From Phaeacidiphilus oryzae TH49 (GTDB taxonomy: Bacteria; Actinomycetota; Actinomycetes; Streptomycetales; Streptomycetaceae): a DNA stretch of 64,000 nucleotides. The notes below the pieces were generated by a model. The model had not been told where the DNA came from, made no database searches, and saw only the letters and a program-made list of their open reading frames with translations. A program made the translations under genes and the position numbers. The stretch covers positions 814,055-878,054 of the forward strand of contig NZ_JQMQ01000005.1 of assembly GCF_000744815.1 (NCBI RefSeq). Direction: 5' to 3'. Shown piece after piece: positions 20,014 through 28,965 of this stretch (its first letter is position 1; the number at the start of each line of letters is the position of its first letter).

Positions 20014-21210
20014 CTAGGCGTACTCCGCGAGCAACCGCCCCACCTGCGGCACGTCCACATACCGGGCCAGCCCGGCCAGCACCACCCGGGCCCGCTCCGC
20101 CGTCCGCTCGGAGGCGATCTCGGCAGCCAGCTCCAGCACCCGCCGCGCGGTGCCGGCCGCCGCCTCGGGTTCGTTGGCGTCGGCGTAGGCCACCGCCAAC
20201 CAGGAGAGGTAGAGCGCCAGTTCGCGGGCGCGGGTGGCGTCGTATCCGGCGAGTACCTCGGTGAGCAGCGGCACCGCCTTCAGCGGGCGGTGCAGCTCGG
20301 TGAAGCAGCGGGCCTCCATCACCCGCAGCTCGCCGGCGTCCACCCAGTACAGCCAGGCCGGCTCGGCCGGGCCCCCGCCCTGGGCGCCGTGCCGGTCCAG
20401 GGCCTCGGCGGCCTCGCCGAGTGCCCGGACGGCGGCGCCGGCCTCGCCTGCCTTGGCCCGAGCCCAGGCGACCCGGTCCCAGAACAGGGCACGCGCCCGC
20501 GGCGGGGCGTCCTCACCCGCCGCCGCCAGCGCCCCCTCGGCCAGGGTGACGCCGTCCCTGACCCGGCCGGTGTTGCTGAACTGGTAGCCCATCGTCCCCA
20601 TCAGCTGCCCGGTCAGCGTGCCGTCGGCCGCCTCGCGCGCGGCCGAGACGCCCAGCCGGTAGATGTCCGCCGCCCGGTCGTACTGCCCGGCGTCGGACGC
20701 GATCCAGCCGACGATCTGCGCCAACTCCCCTATCGCGAGCAGCAGTCGGCGGCCGACCTGCTCGCTGTAGGAGGCCTCGCCGTGCAGCCGCACGGCCGCG
20801 TCGAGTTCCCGCGCGGCCGGGCCGAGGAGGTCGCCGCCGGCCAGCACATCGTCCGCGAGCCGCAGCCCGTGCACCCGCGCGGTCAGGTCCCGGACCTCGC
20901 CCTCGCCGATCCGCCGGCCGCCGCGCTCCCGTCCCCGGGCGCCGCCCAGCCGCTCGGACCGGGGCACCAGTTCGGCGAGGGTGGCGGCCGACGCGTCCAG
21001 GGCGTACAGCGGCACGCCGAGGGCGCGGACCACGAACGGCAGCCATACCGTCGGACGGCGACGCCCGGTCTCCCAGCGGTACACGTCGACCCGGCCGAGC
21101 CGGTCCGGCGGAACGCCCGCGGCACGGCAGATCTCCCGCGCCAGTCGCGCCTGGCTCCAGCCGAGCGCCTCCCGATGGTGGCGGATCCGTCCGCCGACCC
21201 CTGCCCACAT
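20014..21210 (-). CDS. XRE-family regulator with C-terminal TPR-like repeats
   Basis: 398 residues from ATG 21210. Residues about 5-65 form an XRE helix-turn-helix (IRHHREALGWSQARLAREICRAAGVP, VYRWETGRRRP), and residues 120-395 are all-helical repeat pairs such as AQIVGWIASDAGQYDRAADIYRLG and LTGQLMGTMGYQFSNTGRV, a TPR-like sensor domain. Longer in-frame extension upstream to 21909 is not supported because it would run through the divergent small gene. Such DNA-binding TPR proteins are common developmental or antibiotic regulators in streptomycetes, often with small partner proteins. Its divergent neighbour at 21287 may be such a partner. No ribosome site is obvious. Confidence 0.82.
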   Translation of the reverse strand: MWAGVGGRIRHHREALGWSQARLAREICRAAGVPPDRLGRVDVYRWETGRRRPTVWLPFVVRALGVPLYALDASAATLAELVPRSERLGGARGRERGGRRIGEGEVRDLTARVHGLRLADDVLAGGDLLGPAARELDAAVRLHGEASYSEQVGRRLLLAIGELAQIVGWIASDAGQYDRAADIYRLGVSAAREAADGTLTGQLMGTMGYQFSNTGRVRDGVTLAEGALAAAGEDAPPRARALFWDRVAWARAKAGEAGAAVRALGEAAEALDRHGAQGGGPAEPAWLYWVDAGELRVMEARCFTELHRPLKAVPLLTEVLAGYDATRARELALYLSWLAVAYADANEPEAAAGTARRVLELAAEIASERTAERARVVLAGLARYVDVPQVGRLLAEYA

Positions 21211-21286
21211 GGCCCAACGCTGGCATACATCCTGGCCGACACGCGGCAACTCCCGCAGAACCACCCGACGGAGGACCCTCGGCAGC

Positions 21287-21484
21287 ATGACCACCCCCAC
21301 CCAGGTCCCCGCCCCCGCGGACTGCCCCGACTGCCTGGCCCTGGCCCGCGCCCTCACCGAGGCCAGACGCACCCGCGACCGGCCCGCCGAGACGGAGATC
21401 CACACTCGCCTCAAGCACCACTGGTCGGAGACCCACCGAAGCGAACCGCCCCGCCCGCAGGGGCCGCGCGGCTCTACCTGCTGA
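21287..21484 (+). CDS. Small uncharacterised protein with CPDC motif, divergent from the XRE regulator
   Basis: 65 residues starting at ATG 21287, with GGAGGA about 11 nt upstream. The N terminus reads PAPADCPDCLALARALTEARR and is followed by a charged helical stretch (DRPAETEIHTRLKHHWSETH). The CxxC pair plus a later Cys near the end could bind metal or form a disulfide. It shares a 76-bp divergent gap with the XRE-TPR regulator, so the two are probably regulated together. Codon use is like its neighbours. I do not recognise the family. Confidence 0.6.
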   Translation: MTTPTQVPAPADCPDCLALARALTEARRTRDRPAETEIHTRLKHHWSETHRSEPPRPQGPRGSTC

Positions 21485-21562
21485 GCGGCGCCAGGAGAGG
21501 GGTGCCAGGAGCACCAGGCAGCCTCCGCGCGCCGGCGCGCCCGGGCGGGAAGACTGGGCGGT

Positions 21563-22414
21563 ATGGCTATGGCAGGGAAGACCGTACTGATCACCGGGGC
21601 CACCGACGGGCTCGGTCGGATGCTCGCCGGGCGGCTCGGCGCCGACGGGGCCCGGGTGCTGGTGCACGGCCGCGACACCGGCCGGGCCGAGGAGGTGCGC
21701 CGGGAGATCCTCGCGGCCGGCGGCCCGGAGCCGCTGCTGCTGACCGCCGACCTCGGTTCGCTGAAGGAGGTGGACGGGCTGGCGGACGCCGTCCTCGGCG
21801 CTCTCGACCGGCTCGACGTGCTGGTCAGCAACGCCGGTGTGGGCTTCGGCGCGCCGGAGGCCGGGCGGCAGCTCAGCAAGGACGGCGTCGAGCTCCGCTT
21901 CGCCGTCAACTACCTGGCCGGATACCGGCTGACCCGGCGCCTGCTGCCGCTGCTGCGCCGCTCGGCCCCGGCCCGGGTGCTCAACATGGCGTCGGTCGGC
22001 CAGCAGGCCCTGGACTTCGACGACCTCATGCTGGAGCGGGCGTACGACGGCGTCGACGCCTACCGCCGCAGCAAGCTGGCGCAGATCATGTCGGCCTTCG
22101 ACCTGGCCGAGGAGCTGCGCGGCAGCGGGGTCACCGTGAACGCGCTGCACCCCGCCTCGCTGATGGCCACCACCATGGTCCGCGAGGCGGGCTGGTCCAC
22201 CATGAGCACGGTGGAGGACGGCGCCGAGGCGGCCCTCCAGCTGATCGCCGGACCGGAGTTCGCCGACACCACCGGCGAGTACTTCGAGGGCCCGCACTCC
22301 CCCACCCCGGCCCGGGCCAAGCCCCAGGCATACGACCCGGAGGCGCGCGCCCGCCTCCGCCAGGCCACCGACCGCCTGCTCGCAGACGCCGGCCGCCCAC
22401 CGATCGAGGACTGA
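21563..22414 (+). CDS. Short-chain dehydrogenase/reductase
   Basis: 283 residues. The Rossmann NAD(P) motif is VLITGATDGLGRML (TGxxxGxG), the structural motif is LVSNAGVGFG (NAG), and the active site has Ser in NMASVG and Tyr-Lys in DAYRRSKLAQ, so the catalytic set Ser-Tyr-Lys is complete. VHGRDTGR after strand 2 suggests NADPH preference. The end (GEYFEGPHSPTPARAKPQAYDPEARARL) is typical of retinol-dehydrogenase-like SDRs. It reduces or oxidises a carbonyl/alcohol of unknown identity in the cytosol. It stands alone on the plus strand, 78 bp after the small CPDC gene. Confidence 0.9.
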   Translation: MAMAGKTVLITGATDGLGRMLAGRLGADGARVLVHGRDTGRAEEVRREILAAGGPEPLLLTADLGSLKEVDGLADAVLGALDRLDVLVSNAGVGFGAPEAGRQLSKDGVELRFAVNYLAGYRLTRRLLPLLRRSAPARVLNMASVGQQALDFDDLMLERAYDGVDAYRRSKLAQIMSAFDLAEELRGSGVTVNALHPASLMATTMVREAGWSTMSTVEDGAEAALQLIAGPEFADTTGEYFEGPHSPTPARAKPQAYDPEARARLRQATDRLLADAGRPPIED

Positions 22415-22555
22415 GTAGCTGGCGCGAGCGGCCCCTCTTCGGCCAGGATTACGCCCCGGCGAACGGCGAACGGCAAACGGCAAACGCCGGCCGCCGGCCG
22501 GTAGACCGGCGGACCCGGGGGGCCGCCGGCGGGGACGGCAGGAGGGGGCCGGGTC

Positions 22556-23239
22556 GTGACGGAGGATCAGCCCGAAGCGATGGCCGGGGAGCACGCGGAC
22601 GAGCAGGCCGAAGCGCATCCGAAGGAGCACATCGCCCCCGGCAGGCTCCAGGCCTTCAGCGACGGCGTGGTGGCGATCGCCGCGACCCTGCTGATCCTCG
22701 AGGTGAAGGCGCCCGCCTCGGACGAACCGGTCTGGGCGGGCCTGCGGCACGAATGGGGCGCGCTGGCGGCGTACGCGGTCAGCTTCGTGATCATCGGTCT
22801 GGCCTGGATCCACCACCACAACCTCTTCCACCAAGTTCGCCGGGTGGACCGCACGCTGCTGCTGCTCAACCTCGGCATGCTGGCCACGATCGCCTTCCTC
22901 CCGCTGCCCACCGCCACCCTCGGCAACCACCTCCGCGGCCACGACGCCACCGCCGCCGCGGTCTTCTACTCGCTCTCGATGGCCGCGGCATCCGGCTGGT
23001 TCACCCTGTTCTGGCAGCACCTGTGCCGGCACCCCGAGCTCCTCCACCCCGCCGCCCGCGGGCAGTCGGCGGCGGCCCGGCGGCAGTCCCTGCTCGGCCC
23101 TGTCGGCTACCTCGCCGCCGCCCTGGTCGCGCCGGCCAGCCCGCTCGGCTCGCTCGGCCTCAGCGCCCTGCTGGTGCTGTACTTCCTGGCCGGCCGGGGC
23201 GCCCCGGCCGGCCGCGTCCGGATCAGGTCCGGAGGATGA
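22556..23239 (+). CDS. TMEM175-family (DUF1211) potassium channel-like membrane protein
   Basis: 227 residues, GTG 22556 preceded by AGGAGGG. Residues 32-50 hold the family signature RLQAFSDGVVAIAATLLILEV, where the FSD helix lines the channel pore, followed by about five more membrane helices (AYAVSFVIIGLAWIHHHNLFHQV, LLLLNLGMLATIAFLPLPTATLG). Bacterial members are tetrameric K+-permeable channels. The N-terminal 27 residues are His/Glu-rich and cytosolic. No gene partner is evident. Confidence 0.87.
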   Translation: MTEDQPEAMAGEHADEQAEAHPKEHIAPGRLQAFSDGVVAIAATLLILEVKAPASDEPVWAGLRHEWGALAAYAVSFVIIGLAWIHHHNLFHQVRRVDRTLLLLNLGMLATIAFLPLPTATLGNHLRGHDATAAAVFYSLSMAAASGWFTLFWQHLCRHPELLHPAARGQSAAARRQSLLGPVGYLAAALVAPASPLGSLGLSALLVLYFLAGRGAPAGRVRIRSGG

Positions 23240-23451
23240 TCCGCTCGACGACCGTCCGGGTCGTGGCGGTGCGGAGATAGAGCTCCGCGGACAGGAGAGA
23301 CACGGCAGAGGACCCGCCCCTGGCCCGGCCGACCCGCCGAGAGACGACCGTGGCCGTCACCTCCGACAGCGCGAACACCGCGGCGAACACCGGCAGTCGG
23401 CTACCCGCAGCATGCAGCGGACGCCCGCCGAGCCGCACCCCGTCCGGCTCG

Positions 23452-24795
23452 TCACGCCGCCGGGTGCCGGTCCGCCCGCCGAGGCTGTGCAGCGAGCGCG
23501 CTCCAGACCGCCGCGAACCCGATGGCCCCCAGCGCGATCGAGGCCGCCGCCCTCCCCGGGCCGAACGCCGCCGCCAGCGGTGCCACCGCCAGCGAGGAGA
23601 CGCCCTGGAGGGCGGTGGAGAGGGTGAATGCCAGCACCATCACGCGCCCCCGCAACCGGTCCGGCGTCGCCGTCTGCAACCCGCTCAGGGCGAGGACCGC
23701 GCAGGCCCCCACGCCGACATGGCCGAGCACCGCCGCCGCCAGGCCCGGCAGCAGGCCGTACGCCCGCGCCAGCAGCAGGTAGCCGGCGCCGAAGAGGGCC
23801 AGCGCCGCTCCCCCGGTACGCAGCAGCCGCCCGTCCGAGCCCCGGGCCAGCCGTCGGCCGAGGAACGGGCCGAGCACCGCGCCGACGCCCTGCGCCAGGT
23901 ACATCACGCCGACGCCGCCCGCACCGACCTGGAACCGCGCCAGCGCGAAGACCGGAAGCAGACCCACCACCCCATAGCAGAGCCGCAGTCCGGCGGTCAG
24001 CCACAGCAGACGCCCGACCAGCGGAGTGCGCCGGACGAAGCGCCACAGCTCGACGGTGTCGGCGGCGACACCCCCGCGGTCGCGCCCACCGTGACCCGCG
24101 CCGCCGCCCGCGCCCGCGCCGCCACCCGCGCCCTCGCCCCCGCCCCCGACGGGCTCCGCGGAGAAGTCCCCGCGGATCCGCGCGATCAGCCAGGCCGACA
24201 GCAGGAACGACACCGCGTCGCAGCCCAGCGTCGCCGAGGTGCCGAAGGCGGCCGTCACCACCCCTCCGAGCCCCGCCCCTACCAGCAGCCCCGCCGAGTA
24301 GACCCCACCCAACAGCGTTTGTGCGTAAGGAAGTTGACGGTCAGTCACCAGATTGGGCAGTGCCGCCTGCGGAACCGGCCCGGCCACCGCCGCGCACCCG
24401 GACAGCGCGGCCAGCGAGCCCAGCGCCAGGGGGACGCTGCCGGTCCGGAACGCGGCCAGCAGGCCGGCCAGCGGCAGCAGCGAGGCCAGGTCGCAGCCGA
24501 TCCGCAGCCGCCGCCGGTCCCTACGGTCCGCCAGCGACCCGACCAACGGCATCAGCAGAACACCGGGCAGCGACTCCACGGCGAACAGCAGCGCCGTCCA
24601 CCCCGCGGATCCGGTCCGCCGGTAGACGAAGCCGCTCAGCGCGACGAACGTGAACCAGTCCCCGACCAGGCTGACCGCGACGGCCCCGTACAGCCGCCGG
24701 AAGTCGCCGCTGCCCCGCAGCAGTCCGACCGTTCCGGACCCGGCCGCGCCTCCGGGCAGCACGACACGAAAGAACCCACCCACACCAGACACCAT
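23452..24795 (-). CDS. MFS exporter (macrolide-efflux/MdfA-like group)
   Basis: 447 residues with about 12 hydrophobic segments. LYGAVAVSLVGDWFTFVAL in helix 1, LVGSLADRRDRRRLRIGCD as the loop 2-3 motif and LPNLVTDRQLPYAQTLLGGVYSAGLLVGAGLGG are typical of the MFS_3/MefA-like exporters that pump macrolides or other lipophilic compounds out of the cell. The central loop between helices 6 and 7 contains a Gly/Ala low-complexity insert (GGGGEGAGGGAGAGGGAGHGG). The substrate is unknown. It is convergent with the TMEM175 gene (212-bp gap) and lies upstream-facing the LacI gene's 3' end. Confidence 0.85.
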   Translation of the reverse strand: MVSGVGGFFRVVLPGGAAGSGTVGLLRGSGDFRRLYGAVAVSLVGDWFTFVALSGFVYRRTGSAGWTALLFAVESLPGVLLMPLVGSLADRRDRRRLRIGCDLASLLPLAGLLAAFRTGSVPLALGSLAALSGCAAVAGPVPQAALPNLVTDRQLPYAQTLLGGVYSAGLLVGAGLGGVVTAAFGTSATLGCDAVSFLLSAWLIARIRGDFSAEPVGGGGEGAGGGAGAGGGAGHGGRDRGGVAADTVELWRFVRRTPLVGRLLWLTAGLRLCYGVVGLLPVFALARFQVGAGGVGVMYLAQGVGAVLGPFLGRRLARGSDGRLLRTGGAALALFGAGYLLLARAYGLLPGLAAAVLGHVGVGACAVLALSGLQTATPDRLRGRVMVLAFTLSTALQGVSSLAVAPLAAAFGPGRAAASIALGAIGFAAVWSALAAQPRRADRHPAA

Positions 24796-24942
24796 GACTC
24801 CAGCACAGCGAACGCCCGGCCGCCGGCCGTACGACCGAGGACCGCGCGTGACGACGGATCAGAGAACGCCGTATCGGCGGCCGTTCGGCCGCCCGCTGGT
24901 TCGGCTAGTCACGGGTGCGCTGCATGGCGTGCATCGTACACG

Positions 24943-25995
24943 TCAGGGCTTCGCCGGCACCCCTCCGCGAGTGCTGCTCTCCCGGACCACCAGCCGGTGC
25001 CGGGCGGTGACGTGCTGGGAGTCGAGCCCGGCCTGCCAGCCCTGGATCCTGGCGGCCAGGAGCAGCAGCGCCCGTTCGGCGATCTCCCGCTTGTCCGGGG
25101 CGACGGTACTGAGGGTGGGCGCGTGGTAGCGGCCGTCCTCGGTGTCGTCGAAGCCGACGACCAGGAGGTCGTGCGGGCTCCGCAGACCGCGCGCCCGCGC
25201 CGCGTGGAGGGCGCCGAGGGCCAGCTCGTCGGTGAAGCAGAAGACGGCGTCCGGCGGTTCGGGCAGGTCGAGCAGCGCGTTCATGGCCCGGTGACCGTCG
25301 GCGCGGTGCAACGACTCGACCACGGCCTCCCGTTCGGGGGCCGGCGCCATCCGGGCCTCGCGCAGCGCCTGGTGATAGCCCTTCAGCCGGAGGGGGGCGG
25401 TGCGATTGTGGAGATGCGGCTGGAGACCGAGCGCCGCGGGGCGCCGGGCGCCCTCGGCGATCAGGTGGCGGGTCGCCTCGCACGCGGCGGCGACGTTGTC
25501 GATCGCCACATGGTCGGCGGCGCCGCCCGGCTCGACCTCGCCGAGGACCACGGTCGGCACCCGCTCGGCGTGCAGCGCTATCTCGTCCGGGGTCACCGAC
25601 CAGGGGCTGATGATCAGGCCGTCCAGCACCGGCCCGGCGGCGCCGGAGAGGAGGTTCCGCTCGCGCTCCGCCTGCCCGGCCGTCTGGTCGATGAGCACGG
25701 TCCAACCGCGCTTCTGCGCCGCGTCGATGAGCAGTCCGGCGAGTTCGCCGAAGTACGGCGAGCCGATCTCCGGGACGGCCAGCCCGATCAGCCCGGTACG
25801 CCCCTGCCGCAGGTTGCGGGCGGCGAGGTTGGGCCGGTAGCCGGTCTCCTCGATCGCGGCCAGCACCCGGGCCCTGGTCTCGGCGGCCACCTGGCCGGCC
25901 CCGCTGACGACGTTCGACACGGTGCGCACCGACACGCCCGCGATCGCGGCCACGTCCTTGAGTCTCGCCGCCACCGGCCGCAGCTCTCCTCCCAC
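24943..25995 (-). CDS. LacI-family transcriptional regulator
   Basis: 350 residues. Residues 10-65 are the LacI helix-turn-helix and hinge (RLKDVAAIAGVSVRTVSNVVSG, RPNLAARNLRQG), and residues 70-345 the periplasmic-binding-protein-like sensor (IGLAVPEIGSPYFGELAGLLIDAA, DGLIISPWSV, DAVFCFTDELALGAL, LLVVGFDDTEDGRYHAPTLSTV). It should repress the divergent phytanoyl-dioxygenase/sugar-porter genes until a small ligand, probably a sugar-like compound, binds. Two overlapping palindromes of LacI type lie in the 133-bp gap. Confidence 0.92.
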   Translation of the reverse strand: MGGELRPVAARLKDVAAIAGVSVRTVSNVVSGAGQVAAETRARVLAAIEETGYRPNLAARNLRQGRTGLIGLAVPEIGSPYFGELAGLLIDAAQKRGWTVLIDQTAGQAERERNLLSGAAGPVLDGLIISPWSVTPDEIALHAERVPTVVLGEVEPGGAADHVAIDNVAAACEATRHLIAEGARRPAALGLQPHLHNRTAPLRLKGYHQALREARMAPAPEREAVVESLHRADGHRAMNALLDLPEPPDAVFCFTDELALGALHAARARGLRSPHDLLVVGFDDTEDGRYHAPTLSTVAPDKREIAERALLLLAARIQGWQAGLDSQHVTARHRLVVRESSTRGGVPAKP

Positions 25996-26060
25996 ACGGT
26001 GATCTTCTCACGCCGCTCCGAACCCCGGGGCCGGGGGCGAAAATGACTGGGAGAAGACTA

Positions 26061-26086
26061 TTGCAACGTTGCATGCCACGTTGCAA
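26061..26086. promoter_or_regulatory. Tandem overlapping LacI-type operators
   Basis: TTGCAACGTTGCAT (26061-26074) and ATGCCACGTTGCAA (26073-26086) are two LacI-family operator palindromes with a central CG, sharing two bases, so their centres are 12 bp apart. They lie 65 bp upstream of the LacI start and 43 bp upstream of the dioxygenase start. Confidence 0.75.
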
Positions 26087-26128
26087 TACTAAGCGGGCCC
26101 AGCCTCCCTCCCATCGATGCGAGGAGCC

Positions 26129-26989
26129 ATGTCCGTTCCGACGACCCGTCCGCCCCAGACCCCGACCGCCGCCCCCACCGGGCCCGAGATCGGCACCGCC
26201 GTCCGCGAGCTCTACACCGACGGCATCACCGCCCGGCGAGCCGCCTTCCCGCCCGAGTTCGCGGACCGGCTCCGCGAGGACATCGAGGCGGCCTTCGCGG
26301 ACGCCCGTACCCGGGAGGGCGGGGCGGTGGGACGCGGCCCCAACCGCTACTACGTCGAGATCCACCCCGAGCAGATGCGCGGCTTCGCCGAACTGGCCGG
26401 CCACCCCTGGGTGCGGGCGGTCTGCGAGTCGGTGCTCGGCCCCGACTACCGGATCGTCGAACTCGGCTTCGACATACCGATGGAGGGGGCGGTCAACCAG
26501 CCCTGGCACCGCGACTTCCCCTCACCGCCCGCCACCCGCGAGGACCACCGCCTCACCTCCCTCGCCTTCAACGTGACGGCGGTCGACACCGAACCGGACA
26601 TGGGCCCCTTCGAGATCGCCCCCGGCACCCAGTGGGAGACCGGCGAGGGATTCGACCACGAGATGTTCCCGGACCGGGCCGAGTACCCGCGCTACGAGGC
26701 GCGCGCGGTCCGCAAGTACCCGAAGCGCGGCGACGTCTCCGCCCGCTCCGCGCTGACCGTCCACCGCGGCACCGCGAGCAGCTCGCCCACCGCACGGCCG
26801 GTGCTGGTGCTCGGGGTCGACGCCCCCGGCGCCGGCAACGAGGCCCACCACGACATGGCGGTCACCCATGGATACTGGTCGACACTGCCGGACTGCGTCC
26901 GCGAGCACCTCCACGCCCGCGTCGTGGACGAGCTGGCGCCGGTCGTGCAGCAGCACACCATCGAGGGCCTGATCATGGGAGACGCATGA
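26129..26989 (+). CDS. Phytanoyl-CoA dioxygenase (PhyH) family Fe(II)/2-oxoglutarate oxygenase
   Basis: 286 residues. The iron-binding facial triad is seen as H-x-D in NQPWHRDFPSP near residue 125 and a distal His in ALTVHRGTASS near residue 210, with the 2-oxoglutarate Arg a few residues on in SPTARPVLVLGV. The enzyme should hydroxylate a small molecule with O2 and 2-oxoglutarate. ATG 26129 is close behind CGAGGAG; ATG 26117 is the alternative. The stop overlaps the sugar-porter start (ATGA), and the divergent LacI regulator and operators suggest one inducible uptake-and-oxidation unit. Confidence 0.88.
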   Translation: MSVPTTRPPQTPTAAPTGPEIGTAVRELYTDGITARRAAFPPEFADRLREDIEAAFADARTREGGAVGRGPNRYYVEIHPEQMRGFAELAGHPWVRAVCESVLGPDYRIVELGFDIPMEGAVNQPWHRDFPSPPATREDHRLTSLAFNVTAVDTEPDMGPFEIAPGTQWETGEGFDHEMFPDRAEYPRYEARAVRKYPKRGDVSARSALTVHRGTASSSPTARPVLVLGVDAPGAGNEAHHDMAVTHGYWSTLPDCVREHLHARVVDELAPVVQQHTIEGLIMGDA

Positions 26990-28515
26990 GCCGCCGCGCC
27001 GACACCCGCGCGACCGCCGCCGCCGATGACGCCTCCGCCGCCGATGCCTCCGGCTCCTCTTCCGAGGGGTCCGTCCGCCGCCAGCCGCTCCTGCTGTACG
27101 CCGTGGCGGCGGTCTCCGCCCTCGGCGGGCTCCTCTTCGGCTACGACACCGGCATCATCTCCAGCGCCCTCCTCGACCTCGGCCGCGACCTCGGCCTCGG
27201 CACCGGCCAGCGGGAGATCGTGGTCAGCGCCATCCTGGTGGGCGCCATCATCGGCGCCCCGGTGTCCGGGCTGCTGAGCACCCGGATCGGCCGGCGGCCG
27301 GTGGTGATCGGCGTGGCGCTGGTCTTCGCCTGCGGCGCACTGGTCTCCGCCGTCGCCCCCGACGTCCTCGTCCTCGTCCTCTCCAGAGTGGTCCTGGGGC
27401 TGGCGGTCGGCGGGGCGTCCAACACCGTTCCGGTCTACATAGCGGAGACCGCCCCGCCGGCGCTGCGCGGCCGGCTGATGGTGCTCTTCCAGCTCATGGT
27501 GGCGATCGGCCAGCTCGTCTCGTACCTGGTCGGCTACCTGCTGGCCGGGCCGGGCGGCTGGCGCTGGATGTTCGGCCTGGCCGCGATCCCGGCGCTGGTG
27601 CTGGCCGCGGGGATGCTGCCGCTTCCGGAGAGCCCGCGCTGGCTGATCGAACGCGGCGCAGCGGATCGCGCCCGTCAGGTGCTCGGCCGGCTCCGGCCGG
27701 CAGGCGCGCGGCTCGCCCGGGCGGTGGACGAGGAGATCGCCGAGATCACCGCCGTCTGCCGGGCGGGGGACGCGGCGCCGCGCGGCCTGCGCGCGACCCT
27801 GCGGGTCCTGGGCTCCCGGCGCCTCCGCCCCGCACTGCTGGTGGCCCTGGGCGTCGCCGCGTTCTCCCAACTCACCGGCATCAACGCGATGGTGTACTAC
27901 GCGCCGAGCATGCTCACCGATGCGGGCTTCGGCGGGTCGGTGGCACTGATCACCGGGATCGGGATCGGCGTCATGCTGGTGCTGGCCGGCATCACCGGCG
28001 CGCTGAGTGTGGACCGGATCGGCCGCCGCCGGCTGCTGCTGTGGCTGATGCCCGCCTCGGGCGCGGCGATGGCGCTGCTGGCCGTGGGCTTCCTGCTGCC
28101 GGGCGGCGGGCCCCGCCAGTGGACCGTGATCGGGGCCCTGTTCGCCTACATCTTCTGCAACGGCGCCGGAATGCAGTCGGTGGTGTGGCTGCTGGCCCCG
28201 GAGGTACTGCCGCTGTCCGTACGCGGACCCGCCACCAGCCTGGCCACCGCCACCGTCTGGGGGTTCGACCTGCTGATCGCCGCCACCGCGCTGTCCGCGG
28301 TGCAGGCCTTCGGCCTGGCGCCGACGCTGCTCACCTACGCGGTGATGAACGCGCTGTGCTGGGTCTTCGTCCGGCGCCGCGTCCCGGAGACCCGCGGCCG
28401 AACCCTGGAGGAGGTCGAACGCCTGCTCTGCGGCCCGGCGCCCACCCACCCAGGTTCCGAGGCCTCTCAGCCCCCACCCTTCGTCGCAGCCGGCCCCGAG
28501 CACCCGCAGCGGTGA
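26986..28515 (+). CDS. Sugar-porter family MFS transporter
   Basis: 509 residues with 12 predicted membrane segments. Family signatures are complete: GGLLFGYDTGIISSALL in helix 1, RIGRRPVV in loop 2-3, YIAETAPPALRGRL after helix 4, PESPRWLIERG after helix 6, QLTGINAMVYYAPSML in helix 7 and RRVPETRGRTLEEVE at the C end. These transporters bring sugars, polyols or related compounds in, usually with protons. ATG 26986 overlaps the dioxygenase stop, so the genes are translationally coupled. The substrate is probably also the LacI ligand or its precursor; its identity cannot be told. Confidence 0.92.
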   Translation: MSRRADTRATAAADDASAADASGSSSEGSVRRQPLLLYAVAAVSALGGLLFGYDTGIISSALLDLGRDLGLGTGQREIVVSAILVGAIIGAPVSGLLSTRIGRRPVVIGVALVFACGALVSAVAPDVLVLVLSRVVLGLAVGGASNTVPVYIAETAPPALRGRLMVLFQLMVAIGQLVSYLVGYLLAGPGGWRWMFGLAAIPALVLAAGMLPLPESPRWLIERGAADRARQVLGRLRPAGARLARAVDEEIAEITAVCRAGDAAPRGLRATLRVLGSRRLRPALLVALGVAAFSQLTGINAMVYYAPSMLTDAGFGGSVALITGIGIGVMLVLAGITGALSVDRIGRRRLLLWLMPASGAAMALLAVGFLLPGGGPRQWTVIGALFAYIFCNGAGMQSVVWLLAPEVLPLSVRGPATSLATATVWGFDLLIAATALSAVQAFGLAPTLLTYAVMNALCWVFVRRRVPETRGRTLEEVERLLCGPAPTHPGSEASQPPPFVAAGPEHPQR

Positions 28516-28965
28516 CCGAGCAGCACCGGAAGGGCCCCCCCGGGCCGGCCCCATCAACCCCCCGGCCATCAGCCCCCCCCGGCCACCGCCCCTCCCGGCC
28601 AGCCCGAACATCCGACAGAACCGCCGGCCCCGCACCGCACCGCACCGTCACCGGCAGCCCCATTCCCCGCCACGCCCGGCGCCCACGGGGCGCGGCGGCA
28701 CGAGGGGAAGCACAGGGGCGCCGCAGCCTGAGAGGCGCGACAACGCGGCAAGCCGGGCCCGCCAGGCAAGCCTGACAGCGCGGTAGGCCAGACAGACCCA
28801 GGAAGCGCGGCAGCCCCCGCGCCCCGGCCAGGCACAGCAAGCAAGAAAGCCCCCCAGGCTTGGCCGGCACGCCAGCGGGGCGAGCCCGACAGGCCCGCCC
28901 CACGCGCAAGCGCGGCCAGCGCGGCACGCGCGGCAGCGCCCCAGCCCCTAGGCCGCGCCCCGCCC
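28516..28965. repeat. GC-rich low-complexity/short-repeat spacer between convergent genes
   Basis: 450 bp without a credible gene. The first part is C-tract-rich; from about 28740 it carries scattered imperfect units of the type GCGCGGCAAGC and GCCAGGCAAGCC, similar to the tract at 13046-13430. It separates the 3' ends of the sugar porter and the P450 gene. Confidence 0.5.

Noticed and set aside
20290-23280. 996-codon plus-strand frame across the XRE, SDR and TMEM175 genes
   Set aside because: Overlaps three well-supported genes in other frames and has low-complexity translation.
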